From: JAGOLU01 sp037138475
GTDB taxonomy: Bacteria > Patescibacteriota > Microgenomatia > UBA1406 > GWC2-37-13
Length of the DNA stretch: 64,000 nucleotides
NCBI GenBank assembly: GCA_037138475.1
Contig: JBAXII010000004.1
Span: forward strand, 16,233 to 80,232
Reading direction: 5' to 3'
A program made the position numbers and the translations under genes. The notes under the pieces are model-generated. The model worked only from the letters and a program-made list of their open reading frames with translations, had not been told where the DNA came from and made no database searches. Positions 1 to 7,633 of the stretch are shown one piece after another. How positions within the stretch are numbered: the stretch's first letter is position 1; the number at the start of each line of letters is the position of its first letter.

Positions 1-2
1 AG

Positions 3-599
3 TTAGGCTGTCGTGGGAGAGTTAGAAGGTGAGACAGGACCCTGATCAAACTCTACTTGAAGAATCCGAATACCTTCCTTGATTAATGGGCAAGTGGGAG
101 GAATTGCACATTTGACTCTTTCCAATTCATTACTAATAGCACTAATATCCTTTTCTGAACGAGTAATTGCGGGACCTTGTAGGCAAATTGCTTTCCTGGA
201 TGGATTAACATTTGGATACTGACTAGACACGAATATATTCACTGGCTTTTTATCTACACCTTCTGCCGGAATCCCTATGTCGACATTAACAGTAGGGTTG
301 CAGAGATGAGGCCCCGTATCAGAAGCTATAGGACTAGACGAAGAAGGATTAGGTTCATCAGGTCTATATCGAAAATTACGACTATTATGCTTGCATTTCG
401 AGCAACTGCTAAAAACTGACGCACATATCAGGTCTGCAGCTTTGTTATCAGGTACACCACTATCAATAGAGGCTGCCGCTTGAAGCGAAAAAATATTCTT
501 CCCATCGAGAGATTTTTTACGAACTTGTAAAGACTGTTCTGTTCTTAGAGCCATTCCACATTTTCTCAGAGAGAGAGATTTGTCAAGGCAAATAGGCAT
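3..599 (-). CDS. Cys-rich hypothetical protein, coupled to FemAB gene
   Basis: A complete 198-codon frame ending in TAA. I do not recognise the family. It has several cysteines, including a C-x2-C pair (SCSKCKHN, about residues 69-76), a Pro/Ser-rich stretch near residues 80-95, and no clear signal peptide or membrane segment. Its ATG overlaps the TAA of the upstream FemAB-type gene (TAATG), which suggests translational coupling and is the main reason to treat it as a gene. A second Met sixteen codons in (MALRTEQ) could be the true start. A zinc-binding or disulphide-bonded role is possible but unproven. Confidence 0.5.
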   Translation of the reverse strand: MPICLDKSLSLRKCGMALRTEQSLQVRKKSLDGKNIFSLQAAASIDSGVPDNKAADLICASVFSSCSKCKHNSRNFRYRPDEPNPSSSSPIASDTGPHLCNPTVNVDIGIPAEGVDKKPVNIFVSSQYPNVNPSRKAICLQGPAITRSEKDISAISNELERVKCAIPPTCPLIKEGIRILQVEFDQGPVSPSNSPTTA

Positions 600-1921
600 T
601 AGAGGAGCCTGTTGCGGATTGATTGGACGAGGTTATAGACGTGGTAGAGAGGTATATTGGACGGGAGGTCGTAGCTGCCTGCATACTGCACAAACTCTGT
701 CCCATAGCCTGACTTAAACCGGGTAAATCCTGCCCACGGATCAGAGTCATCATGATCTGGAGGGAGACTGCCCCACATGTCGAGAGTGCGGGCGCCGAGG
801 CTCCGGCCGAGGCGCATGGTCTCCCACATGAGGAGATTTGCAGCCATCAGGTTCCGATGCTTTTCACTGGAGCCGCCATACGTGTAGTAGATCGTGTCTT
901 TGAAGTGCCAGACCTGGAAGGCTGCCAGGGGCTCGCCTTGGTACGAGGCGATGAGGATGTGAGCCTCGAGCTTCGAGCTGCCAGCCGCGAGAGATTCGTC
1001 TGCAGGAATGACAGGAGAGGAGGAAATATCTAATTTCGAATTTCGAATATCTAAGTCATCCTCGCGGACGCGAGGATCCAAAGTGTCAGGATTTGAGATC
1101 CCGGCATTCGCCGGGATGACAATCGAATCAAGACTGTCGACTGCCGACCGGTGACTATCTGTTGATTCTTGCAGCTTGCAGTTTGTGGCTTGTGGCTGAT
1201 CCTGCTCATGACTCTCAACCTTAAGGTGTTTCCATATATTCCTATGATACGCAGGGAGGTGACCACGATAACCTTGACGCTTGGTCGTGTCAAAGTAGAG
1301 CTTTTCAAAGATCGCATATCCCTCATCAGTACTCATATCAGCCACCGTCACCCCCTTCTTTGCTGCAAGTTTGATGTTGTACCTTGTCTTCGGATGCATC
1401 GCGGCGAGGAGCTCATCTTCGGACTTTGAAATATCCAGCACTTGATTCCACGACGTGAACAATGGATGTGAGGACTCTTGCAAACCTTCAATCTGCGCTT
1501 TAGATTTTGCATTTTGCAATACATCCGGCTCGAACTTTACAAACAAGATGTGATGTGTGTGGCAGTACCCTTTGAGATAGCGGAGAAACTCAGTGGTGGG
1601 CCAGGATGATTTTGGGATGTACCCGATGGAGTATCCTGTGTGGGGGATCGGATGGAGGGTCATCTGAAAGACTGAGTCGACAGTGGACAGTCGGCAGTCG
1701 TCAGTCATTGAAACAGAGTCATGAGTCGACAGTTGACAGTCGTCATTCGTCACTGATGGAAGGGATCCTTCGCTCTGCTCAGGATGACTAGAACAAACAA
1801 ATCGAACTACTGACTTGCCTTCGGCTTCGCGCACGGCTCCCCATTCCCATGACTGCATGGGATGAGAGACGTGGGAGTTCCATGAGATCGTGTCTGTGGT
1901 GATGAGTGATATGTGAGACAT
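599..1921 (-). CDS. FemAB-type peptidoglycan aminoacyltransferase with repeat insertions
   Basis: FemA/FemB/FemX-like (GNAT-fold) protein, expected to transfer an amino acid from aminoacyl-tRNA to the peptidoglycan stem or a related surface peptide. The N-terminus has the typical HPMQSWEWGAVR segment (residues 20-31). The C-terminus has the family's YTYGGSSEKHRNLMA and GARTLDMWG stretches (about 347-385). At 440 residues it is longer than usual because conserved blocks are interrupted by low-complexity segments (about 43-83, 136-156 and 237-318) whose DNA matches dispersed intergenic repeats of this genome. The frame stays open through all of them. It lies downstream of a GT4 gene and overlaps the next ORF. 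Specificity cannot be read from the sequence. Confidence 0.8.
   Translation of the reverse strand: MSHISLITTDTISWNSHVSHPMQSWEWGAVREAEGKSVVRFVCSSHPEQSEGSLPSVTNDDCQLSTHDSVSMTDDCRLSTVDSVFQMTLHPIPHTGYSIGYIPKSSWPTTEFLRYLKGYCHTHHILFVKFEPDVLQNAKSKAQIEGLQESSHPLFTSWNQVLDISKSEDELLAAMHPKTRYNIKLAAKKGVTVADMSTDEGYAIFEKLYFDTTKRQGYRGHLPAYHRNIWKHLKVESHEQDQPQATNCKLQESTDSHRSAVDSLDSIVIPANAGISNPDTLDPRVREDDLDIRNSKLDISSSPVIPADESLAAGSSKLEAHILIASYQGEPLAAFQVWHFKDTIYYTYGGSSEKHRNLMAANLLMWETMRLGRSLGARTLDMWGSLPPDHDDSDPWAGFTRFKSGYGTEFVQYAGSYDLPSNIPLYHVYNLVQSIRNRLL
968..1213 (-). repeat. Composite dispersed-repeat insertion inside FemAB gene
   Basis: This block encodes residues about 237-318 of the FemAB-type protein but consists of intergenic-type repeats. 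Bases 1055-1120 are a 66-bp palindromic element running from GTCATCC to GGATGAC, related to the one at 38750-38837. Next to it are a TTCGAATTTCGAAT simple repeat (about 1033-1048) and a GACTGTCGACTGCCGACC-type repeat (about 1132-1151). The 66-bp element equals exactly 22 codons without a stop (starting VIPANAGIS and ending RVREDD). Confidence 0.75.
1673..1795 (-). repeat. Second repeat insertion inside FemAB gene
   Basis: Two imperfect tandem copies of a GAGTCGACAGTxGACAGTCG motif (about 1675-1760) followed by a GGATCCTTCGCTC...CAGGATGAC element (about 1760-1790). The same motif families occur in intergenic DNA near 31250-31290, 48390 and 3600. In the protein it makes residues about 43-83, between the FemAB N-terminal strand (KSVVRF) and its continuation (VFQMTLHPIPHTGYS). 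Confidence 0.65.
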
Positions 1922-2052
1922 ACACGAATTTACAATCTACAATGTCCAATCTGCAAATAATCTAAATTCTAATATGAGTCCAAATGCCTTGGGATTGCCA
2001 CGCTTCGCTCGCAATGACAACACAAAGCAATACCTGTCTTACTCATGATGAT

Positions 2053-3216
2053 TCACTTCAGCAATAGCTCCAGTGTATCCTCGGCACAGGTCTCCCATGA
2101 GAACTTTTGTGCTTGGGCCAGTCCGCGCTCGACCATGCTGTATGTCAGTTTGAAATCCTTTTCCACGAGTCGCAACTTGTCCAGGAGCTCTTGGACACTG
2201 TCGGGCTTGAAGTAGAGCGGAGCACTTCCTCCGACCTCAGGGAGCGAGGAGCTGTTGCTACTGAGGACGGGACAGGATGCTGCAAATGCCTCTAGGAGGG
2301 GGATGCCAAAGCCTTCATACAGGGATGGAAGTACAAAGCACAACGCATGCGAATACAGCTTGTTGCGATCTACCTCGCTGACATACCCCATAAAATGCAC
2401 CACATGCTCGATTTGAAGTTTTTTGGCAGTTGCAAATATCTCCTCGTACATCCACCCCTTTTTTCCAGCGATCACCAGATGTTGTTGTGGCTGCTCTTTG
2501 TGAAAGAGTGCAAACGCATACAGTAAGGTTTTTATATTCTTTCGCGGTTGCAGGGTGCCTACATAGAGCACATACTCGCGTGTGACGAGGGGGTATTTTT
2601 TGCCATCGATCATAAAGTGCTTCGAGGGTATCTCGGGAGTGGTGATCTTGTGGAATCTATACCCATTGAGTATCGTATGTACAGACTTTGAATCTACTTT
2701 GTAGTGCTTGAGCACGTCTTGGCGCGTATTTTCAGATACCGCTATGATATCTGAAGCGTGATACACCGCTTGAGAGGTCCACTCGGTCAGTTTGTACAGA
2801 TCTTTTTTGAGGAATTCATTTGGAAAAAAGAGAAATGCGAGATCATGTACGGCGACGACGAGCTTGCATCCGGGTGGCAGCCAGGGGGGAGCATAATGTG
2901 CGGGTGCAAAGAAGGCATGAAAGGATATCGAAGGGAGAAATAGGAGCTTACGTATGCGCTGCTTCGCATAGTCATACATCAGTCGGATCGGAAGGAATAT
3001 GCGATTCCATCCCCTCGGACCCCATACGATCTTGTAGCGGAAGTAGCTGCTCTCGCGGGGCATGTGAAACAGCGGCGTACTGCGGAGATAGACGCAAAAT
3101 CTCAAATCTCTACTCGAGTGTTTCTTAAACTCATGCAGGAGATTGTGTGTATAGACAGATACTCCCACTTGCATGGAGACATTTGCTTCGTTGCCGTCAA
3201 TACATATCAGTTTCAT
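2053..3216 (-). CDS. Glycosyltransferase family 4 (group 1)
   Basis: A 387-residue GT-B enzyme. The N-terminal domain begins MKLICIDGNEAN. The donor-binding domain carries YVGTLQPRKN (about 218-227) and the EX7E motif in SLYEGFGIPLLEAFA (E301 and E309), typical of retaining GT4 sugar transferases. No membrane segment is seen, so it probably acts at the inner membrane face on a lipid-linked surface glycan. It is the last of three GT4 genes in this minus-strand cluster, separated from the others by a repeat-filled gap, with its own TATAAT upstream. Donor and acceptor are unknown. Confidence 0.88.
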   Translation of the reverse strand: MKLICIDGNEANVSMQVGVSVYTHNLLHEFKKHSSRDLRFCVYLRSTPLFHMPRESSYFRYKIVWGPRGWNRIFLPIRLMYDYAKQRIRKLLFLPSISFHAFFAPAHYAPPWLPPGCKLVVAVHDLAFLFFPNEFLKKDLYKLTEWTSQAVYHASDIIAVSENTRQDVLKHYKVDSKSVHTILNGYRFHKITTPEIPSKHFMIDGKKYPLVTREYVLYVGTLQPRKNIKTLLYAFALFHKEQPQQHLVIAGKKGWMYEEIFATAKKLQIEHVVHFMGYVSEVDRNKLYSHALCFVLPSLYEGFGIPLLEAFAASCPVLSSNSSSLPEVGGSAPLYFKPDSVQELLDKLRLVEKDFKLTYSMVERGLAQAQKFSWETCAEDTLELLLK

Positions 3217-3248
3217 AGGAGCTATAGGTCGACCTTGATAGTACTGGA

Positions 3249-3254
3249 ATTATA
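3249..3254 (-). promoter_or_regulatory. Predicted -10 box for GT4 gene
   Basis: Perfect TATAAT on the minus strand, 32 nt upstream of the ATG at 3216. No convincing -35 is seen. The 600-bp gap upstream makes an independent promoter plausible. Confidence 0.4.
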
Positions 3255-3425
3255 CCCCAACTGCAAGGAGACGCATAATTCAAAAATTAAAATGTAAAAG
3301 GAAAAATGAATGGGTGTCATACGTGTAATCCGGAATTCCCTAAACTCCTGCAAGGCCCATATCCTACCCTATCTGTCATCCCGGGCTTGACCCGAGATCC
3401 ATGTGTGACATATCTCTACACCCCC

Positions 3426-3453
3426 ATCCCGTCCCGCCATGGCGGGACGGGAT
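3426..3453. repeat. 28-bp perfect palindrome
   Basis: ATCCCGTCCCGCC followed by AT and its exact complement; the centre is CCATGG. Related hairpins built on GTCCCGC/GCGGGAC occur at 38199-38219 and 61215-61232, so this is a dispersed GC-rich hairpin. There is no T-run after it to suggest a terminator. Confidence 0.7.
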
Positions 3454-3556
3454 CACCCCCTCGTCCCGCAAAGCGGGATGAATTCGTGAACGAGGGGGAG
3501 TTGGGTACGAACCGAATTAAGGGAATTCCGTATAATCCGTTGTCGATTCATATTTG

Positions 3557-3630
3557 GTCATTCTGAACGGAGTGAAGAATCTCATGTATCAGGGATCTTT
3601 CGACTCCGCTTGCGCTTCGCTCAAGATGAC
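3557..3630. repeat. Dispersed repeat, CATTCTGA/CTCAAGATGAC type
   Basis: Runs from GTCATTCTGAACGGAG through AGAATCTCATG and GATCTTTCGACTCCGC to CTCAAGATGAC. Close relatives are at 50915-50996, 38428-38589 and 57995-58130. It is followed at 3652-3677 by the sequence that ends the MITE-like elements. Confidence 0.65.
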
Positions 3631-3825
3631 TTACTTCAGGAGCACCCGTTCTGTCACCGATAGTATTGACTAGTACAATTGTGCCTGCCCCTGCCCGCAA
3701 TGACGCATGTGCGCAAGGGGAGTTAGGCCACATCTCAAAATAATTATGAACACAACATATATGTGAGATGTGACACAAAGGGCCGTAAACCAAAATAGGT
3801 GGATAGATTATTTTGGTACGAGCCC

Positions 3826-4947
3826 TTAGACAGTCGAGCACGCACTTAGCAGCTTGGCAACATAGTCGTTCCAGGAGTATTGTGAGGCACGGGCACGTCC
3901 ACGCTTTGAGAGCTCCGTGCGAGCTTCGGGATGAGATGCGAGTTTGATCATGGCATCTGAGATGGAGGACACCTCATTGGGATTCACCCCGATACCTGCA
4001 CCATCTGCTATCAACTCTGCAAGTGAGGAAACATCACTCGCGATGACAGGACACCCACTCTTCATGGCCTCGACCACAGGGTATCCAAATCCCTCATAGA
4101 GCGAGGGCATACCCAGAGCGGTTGTATCTGCATAGAGTCTCGACAGTACCTCATCTGATACATGTCCAAGCAACAGTACGTTTGGATTTGATGAGTGAGG
4201 CTGATCTCCCCAGCCATTTGGTCCCACAATTGCCAGCTTGTACGCTGAGTAGCGAGCATCAGACTCAACAAATTGTTCAAATGCTGATATAAGATTTGTA
4301 TAGTTTTTGCGTGGCTCAAGCTTTCCTACCGCGAGAAAGTACCTGTTTGCTTCAAGGGGAGGGGGAAGTGTAGACGCGGCAGGTGGGAGATCACCCACGC
4401 CAGGATACCAGGTTTCCAGCGTTCCCGAAAACGAGGGGAACTTTTGCTCAAAATCATGCTGAGTTGATTTGCTATCGCTGATGATCAGATCGCATTCTAC
4501 GGCGACTCGCTCGAGTCGGTGTGTCTGAGTATTGAGTATGAGTGGATCTACGGTGTCAGGATAGAGTGCATAGACCATATCATGCAGGATGGTAACTCTT
4601 TTGTGCGCAATTTGTGGAGGTGGCTGCGTCCAGTCTGAGCTGATCCATACATCAAATTGTCCTGGTAGAGGAGTCCCGATTGATTGCATCCCTCTTTCAT
4701 TCCACAGCCATGCCAGCGCGCGCGGGGGGAGATACCAGCGGACAGAGGTGTGTCCTGAGTGTGTGATCTGTGCGACGATCTCTGGATCCAGTCTCCGGTT
4801 GAGACCTGAAAAGAAGAACGTATATCGATGATCTGTTTTACTTTCTAATATTGCATCGATGAGGCCACGGGTGAAACGTGCGACACCGGTCCCGGTATAT
4901 GCAACCTGAGATATATCAATACCTATATGGAGTGGCAGAGATGACAT
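3826..4947 (-). CDS. Glycosyltransferase family 4 (group 1)
   Basis: A 373-residue GT-B glycosyltransferase. The start MSSLPLHIGIDISQVAYTGT includes the glycine-rich nucleotide-sugar segment TGTGVARF (18-25). The C-terminal domain has AVGKLEPRKN (206-215) and the EX7E pair E285/E293 in SLYEGFGYPVVEA. No transmembrane segment. Its start lies 5 nt after the stop of the preceding GT gene (4953), so the two are almost certainly in one operon. Likely adds a sugar to a cell-surface polysaccharide; specificity unknown. Confidence 0.88.
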   Translation of the reverse strand: MSSLPLHIGIDISQVAYTGTGVARFTRGLIDAILESKTDHRYTFFFSGLNRRLDPEIVAQITHSGHTSVRWYLPPRALAWLWNERGMQSIGTPLPGQFDVWISSDWTQPPPQIAHKRVTILHDMVYALYPDTVDPLILNTQTHRLERVAVECDLIISDSKSTQHDFEQKFPSFSGTLETWYPGVGDLPPAASTLPPPLEANRYFLAVGKLEPRKNYTNLISAFEQFVESDARYSAYKLAIVGPNGWGDQPHSSNPNVLLLGHVSDEVLSRLYADTTALGMPSLYEGFGYPVVEAMKSGCPVIASDVSSLAELIADGAGIGVNPNEVSSISDAMIKLASHPEARTELSKRGRARASQYSWNDYVAKLLSACSTV

Positions 4948-4952
4948 ATATA

Positions 4953-6170
4953 TTAGCTTGCTCGTGCAGTTAACTGATGATATGTTTTGACCAGATCTTT
5001 GGTGATTGACTCCCAGCTGTACTTTTCCCTCGCGAGCTTGAATGCATTGGTCGTCAGATTTGTATGTAGACTGGTGTCACGAGCGAGTCGCTTGATCTGT
5101 CTCACAAAGTCTGCTGCTGTTTCTGCACGGAGATATGAAACCCCATCGATCAACGACAGTCCCTCAGCACCTGTTGCTGTGGTGATGATGGGAGTACGTG
5201 ATGCCATCGCAGCAAGGATCTTGAGCCTGGTGCCTCCGGGGCCGTGAATCGGCGCCACAAACATATGTGATTGTGAATAGAGTTTCTTCACCACCTCAGT
5301 ATCCGCATGCATCAGATCAACGACAGAAATACTATCAGACATCAGAGCCTTATATCGAGTAGGGATATTTTGTCCCGCAATGATGAGCTTCGCATGGGGT
5401 AGCTGACGAATTAGTTCAGGATAAATAGCTTCCAGGAGCACATCTGAAGCTTCGATATTTTGAAGCCAGGAATAGTTGCCCAAAAATAACAAATGCGGAG
5501 CTGTGGCGATGGTATTATCCTCATGTCTCCGAGTCGCCATCTCAAACATGTCGTCCCCGGCGCCATTGGGGATAACTACGGGTATGACCTCAGGTGCAAG
5601 GAATGAAATGGCGATCGCATCCGACTCAGATACTGCCGCCACCAGAGATGCTTTTTTCCAGTAGAATCGCTCCCAATACTTGAGTTTGTAGGTGTCGATT
5701 CTGAGGGGGTGGTGGATAAACCATGGTCGTGATTCCGTATAGTGTTTGTATACACGATATTCGATGGTCTGCTCGACGAGCAAGATGGGTATTTTAGTCT
5801 CTGGTATATGAGGCATGACATAAAATGTTTCCGCATGGATGACATCAAAGGTATGCGAGGCGAGGAGCTCCTTGACCGTTTTAGCTGCCTCTGGTGAGTA
5901 GTTTCTCACGATGAGAAACGGCAGTTTCCCAAAAATAGCCTTGAGTATTGTTTTGACCTGCCATGGCTTTTCGGGCCTGCGACAGAGATAGACTTTTTTA
6001 CAATAGTTTCGAAGTTGATCTGCATGCTGCTTTTCCTCGTCGCGCTTGTATAAACACACGAGATGCACTTCATGGGACTTACTGAGATGTTTGAGCAGGT
6101 TGTAGGTGCGAATCTGCCCACCCGATGCAGGCGGATACGGGAGGTATGGGGTGAGCATCAAGATTCTCAT
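4953..6170 (-). CDS. Glycosyltransferase family 4-like
   Basis: A 405-residue protein starting MRILMLTPYLPYPPASGG, the usual N-terminal strand and glycine-rich loop of GT4 enzymes whose acceptor domain ends in QIRTYNLLKHL. The C-terminal half has LFLGNYSWLQN and GPGGTRLKILAAMA, where the second acidic residue of the classical EX7E motif is not obvious. This resembles the STP1/WcaL-like branch. It overlaps the upstream GT-C gene by 4 bp (ATGA), indicating coupled translation in the glycan operon. Confidence 0.85.
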   Translation of the reverse strand: MRILMLTPYLPYPPASGGQIRTYNLLKHLSKSHEVHLVCLYKRDEEKQHADQLRNYCKKVYLCRRPEKPWQVKTILKAIFGKLPFLIVRNYSPEAAKTVKELLASHTFDVIHAETFYVMPHIPETKIPILLVEQTIEYRVYKHYTESRPWFIHHPLRIDTYKLKYWERFYWKKASLVAAVSESDAIAISFLAPEVIPVVIPNGAGDDMFEMATRRHEDNTIATAPHLLFLGNYSWLQNIEASDVLLEAIYPELIRQLPHAKLIIAGQNIPTRYKALMSDSISVVDLMHADTEVVKKLYSQSHMFVAPIHGPGGTRLKILAAMASRTPIITTATGAEGLSLIDGVSYLRAETAADFVRQIKRLARDTSLHTNLTTNAFKLAREKYSWESITKDLVKTYHQLTARAS

Positions 6171-7606
6171 AGTTTCAAGAGTATGAATCGATCGTCATTG
6201 ATAAGCATCGTAGATGTTGGAATATCCTTATGCAAGTTGCGTGCCGTCTCGTGATTGTACGTAAATACATATGTATATCCATCATCCTTCATTTGCTGTG
6301 CTCCGCCATATATCGTGGGGGAGCCTTTTCTGTCCAGTGCATATAGCACCGTGGTGTCTCCTCCCGTATCAGTGACGATGAGATCATCAGGTTTTACGAA
6401 GTTCGCCACTGCTTTTGCAAATTTGGGTATATCACTCAGTGAGTAGTAGTAGTGATGAACTCTGTCCCACGAGTACGACCACCCAAGTCCCAATAGGGTA
6501 AAACAAGCTACAAGCATCAAATATTTCCTTGTACTGCCATGTACACGGTTGTAGAGGTATGATGCCCCGAGACCCGCATACAGTGCTATCGTAGGAAGCG
6601 TCAGGATTTGATAATATTCGTGCTGTACATTTCCTCCCTGAAACGTGCCCACATACAAAACGGTGGATAGGAGTAGCGATGCGGGGAGGAGCGTGGGAGT
6701 TTTCTTTAGCAGTCCCGCCAGGAGCAGTGGGAGGCCAAAAGTTCCCATGATCAAAAGCGTGACTCGTTCATACAATATCCATCTAAAAAATGCAGGTCGC
6801 ATAAATATCGGCTTCAAGCCACCCTCCACATTTACATATCCGATAAGCCACTCTGAGGAAGGGATGCCCTCTGGAAAGTTTTGGATATGCATCCTCCATG
6901 CAACGAGTGGGAGACAGGCAACGATAGCTATGATGCCGACCTTCGCCAATCTCATGAATGGCTTTTGATGATTGAAGGACCTCGCGAGTCCATACGCCCA
7001 GGCAACACCATAAAATATGGTAGTGGGCTTGATGAGTATAGATAGTGCAAAAAGTACCGCGCTTGTCACGAGAGACACTCGTGACACGTTCTTTTTATGT
7101 ACCAGATAGAGAGCCACCATCATAGTCGCGAGAGCGGGCACCTCGGGGAGTATAACTCGGGTATAGAATACAAAAAAAGGGAATGTAGCAAAGACGAGTC
7201 CGGAAATAAGTCCAGCCACCTCGCCTCCCGACTCAGCTGCAAAATGATACGTACAATAGAGTATGACACATGCGCAGAAGATGCTTATAAGCCGTCCCCA
7301 TGCCACAAAGGAAAGGCTTGGCATGAGCTGCTGAGACAATCCAATCCATGCGTTATACAATGGAAACTCCACCATGCGATAGCCAAGTGGATTTGGTATA
7401 CCAGACTGAGCTGACGAGAGATCGTCATATCGTGGCTTCAGTAGATCAAATCCATACCGAGTGAAGTTCCGTGCGACCGCAGCTGTATCTGCCTGTCTCC
7501 AGCTATGGTACTCGATGAGGGGAGTATCGATCTTATAGAGTCGAAACACGATGCACAGCGTCAGGAGCATAGCAAACACGATTCGATATCGGACTACAGA
7601 TGTCAT
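6167..7606 (-). CDS. GT-C/PMT-like integral membrane glycosyltransferase
   Basis: A 479-residue polytopic membrane protein of the ArnT/PMT (GT39/GT83-like) superfamily. The N-terminal helix is followed by an extracytoplasmic loop with YHSWRQADTAAVARNF (about 34-49); the acidic/aromatic residues there are characteristic of polyprenyl-phosphate sugar transferases. HEYYQI near residue 325 is another family hallmark. It would transfer a sugar from a polyprenyl-phosphate donor to a glycan or protein outside the membrane. It sits between the ligase-like gene and the GT4 gene and overlaps the latter by 4 bp. Confidence 0.8.
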   Translation of the reverse strand: MTSVVRYRIVFAMLLTLCIVFRLYKIDTPLIEYHSWRQADTAAVARNFTRYGFDLLKPRYDDLSSAQSGIPNPLGYRMVEFPLYNAWIGLSQQLMPSLSFVAWGRLISIFCACVILYCTYHFAAESGGEVAGLISGLVFATFPFFVFYTRVILPEVPALATMMVALYLVHKKNVSRVSLVTSAVLFALSILIKPTTIFYGVAWAYGLARSFNHQKPFMRLAKVGIIAIVACLPLVAWRMHIQNFPEGIPSSEWLIGYVNVEGGLKPIFMRPAFFRWILYERVTLLIMGTFGLPLLLAGLLKKTPTLLPASLLLSTVLYVGTFQGGNVQHEYYQILTLPTIALYAGLGASYLYNRVHGSTRKYLMLVACFTLLGLGWSYSWDRVHHYYYSLSDIPKFAKAVANFVKPDDLIVTDTGGDTTVLYALDRKGSPTIYGGAQQMKDDGYTYVFTYNHETARNLHKDIPTSTMLINDDRFILLKL

Positions 7607-7633
7607 AGAGTGAGTATACCTAAAAATATCAGA

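Larger units (their letters stand above)
3217..3825. other. Gene-free gap filled with dispersed repeats
   Basis: No credible gene. It holds an AATTCAAAAATTAAAATG simple repeat (3277-3309, similar to one inside ileS), half of a GTCATCC element (3375-3409), a 28-bp perfect palindrome (3426-3453), a nested hairpin CCCCCTCG/CGAGGGGG with inner TCCCGC/GCGGGA (3456-3498), a GTCATTCTGA...CTCAAGATGAC element (3557-3630), and a terminal-repeat-like sequence (3652-3677) shared with the elements at 38375-38886. Short ORFs across it are repeat translations. Confidence 0.7.

Noticed and set aside
3548..3841. 97-codon minus-strand frame between two GT4 genes
   Set aside because: It is a translation of dispersed repeats and overlaps the next gene start; no conserved-looking protein features.
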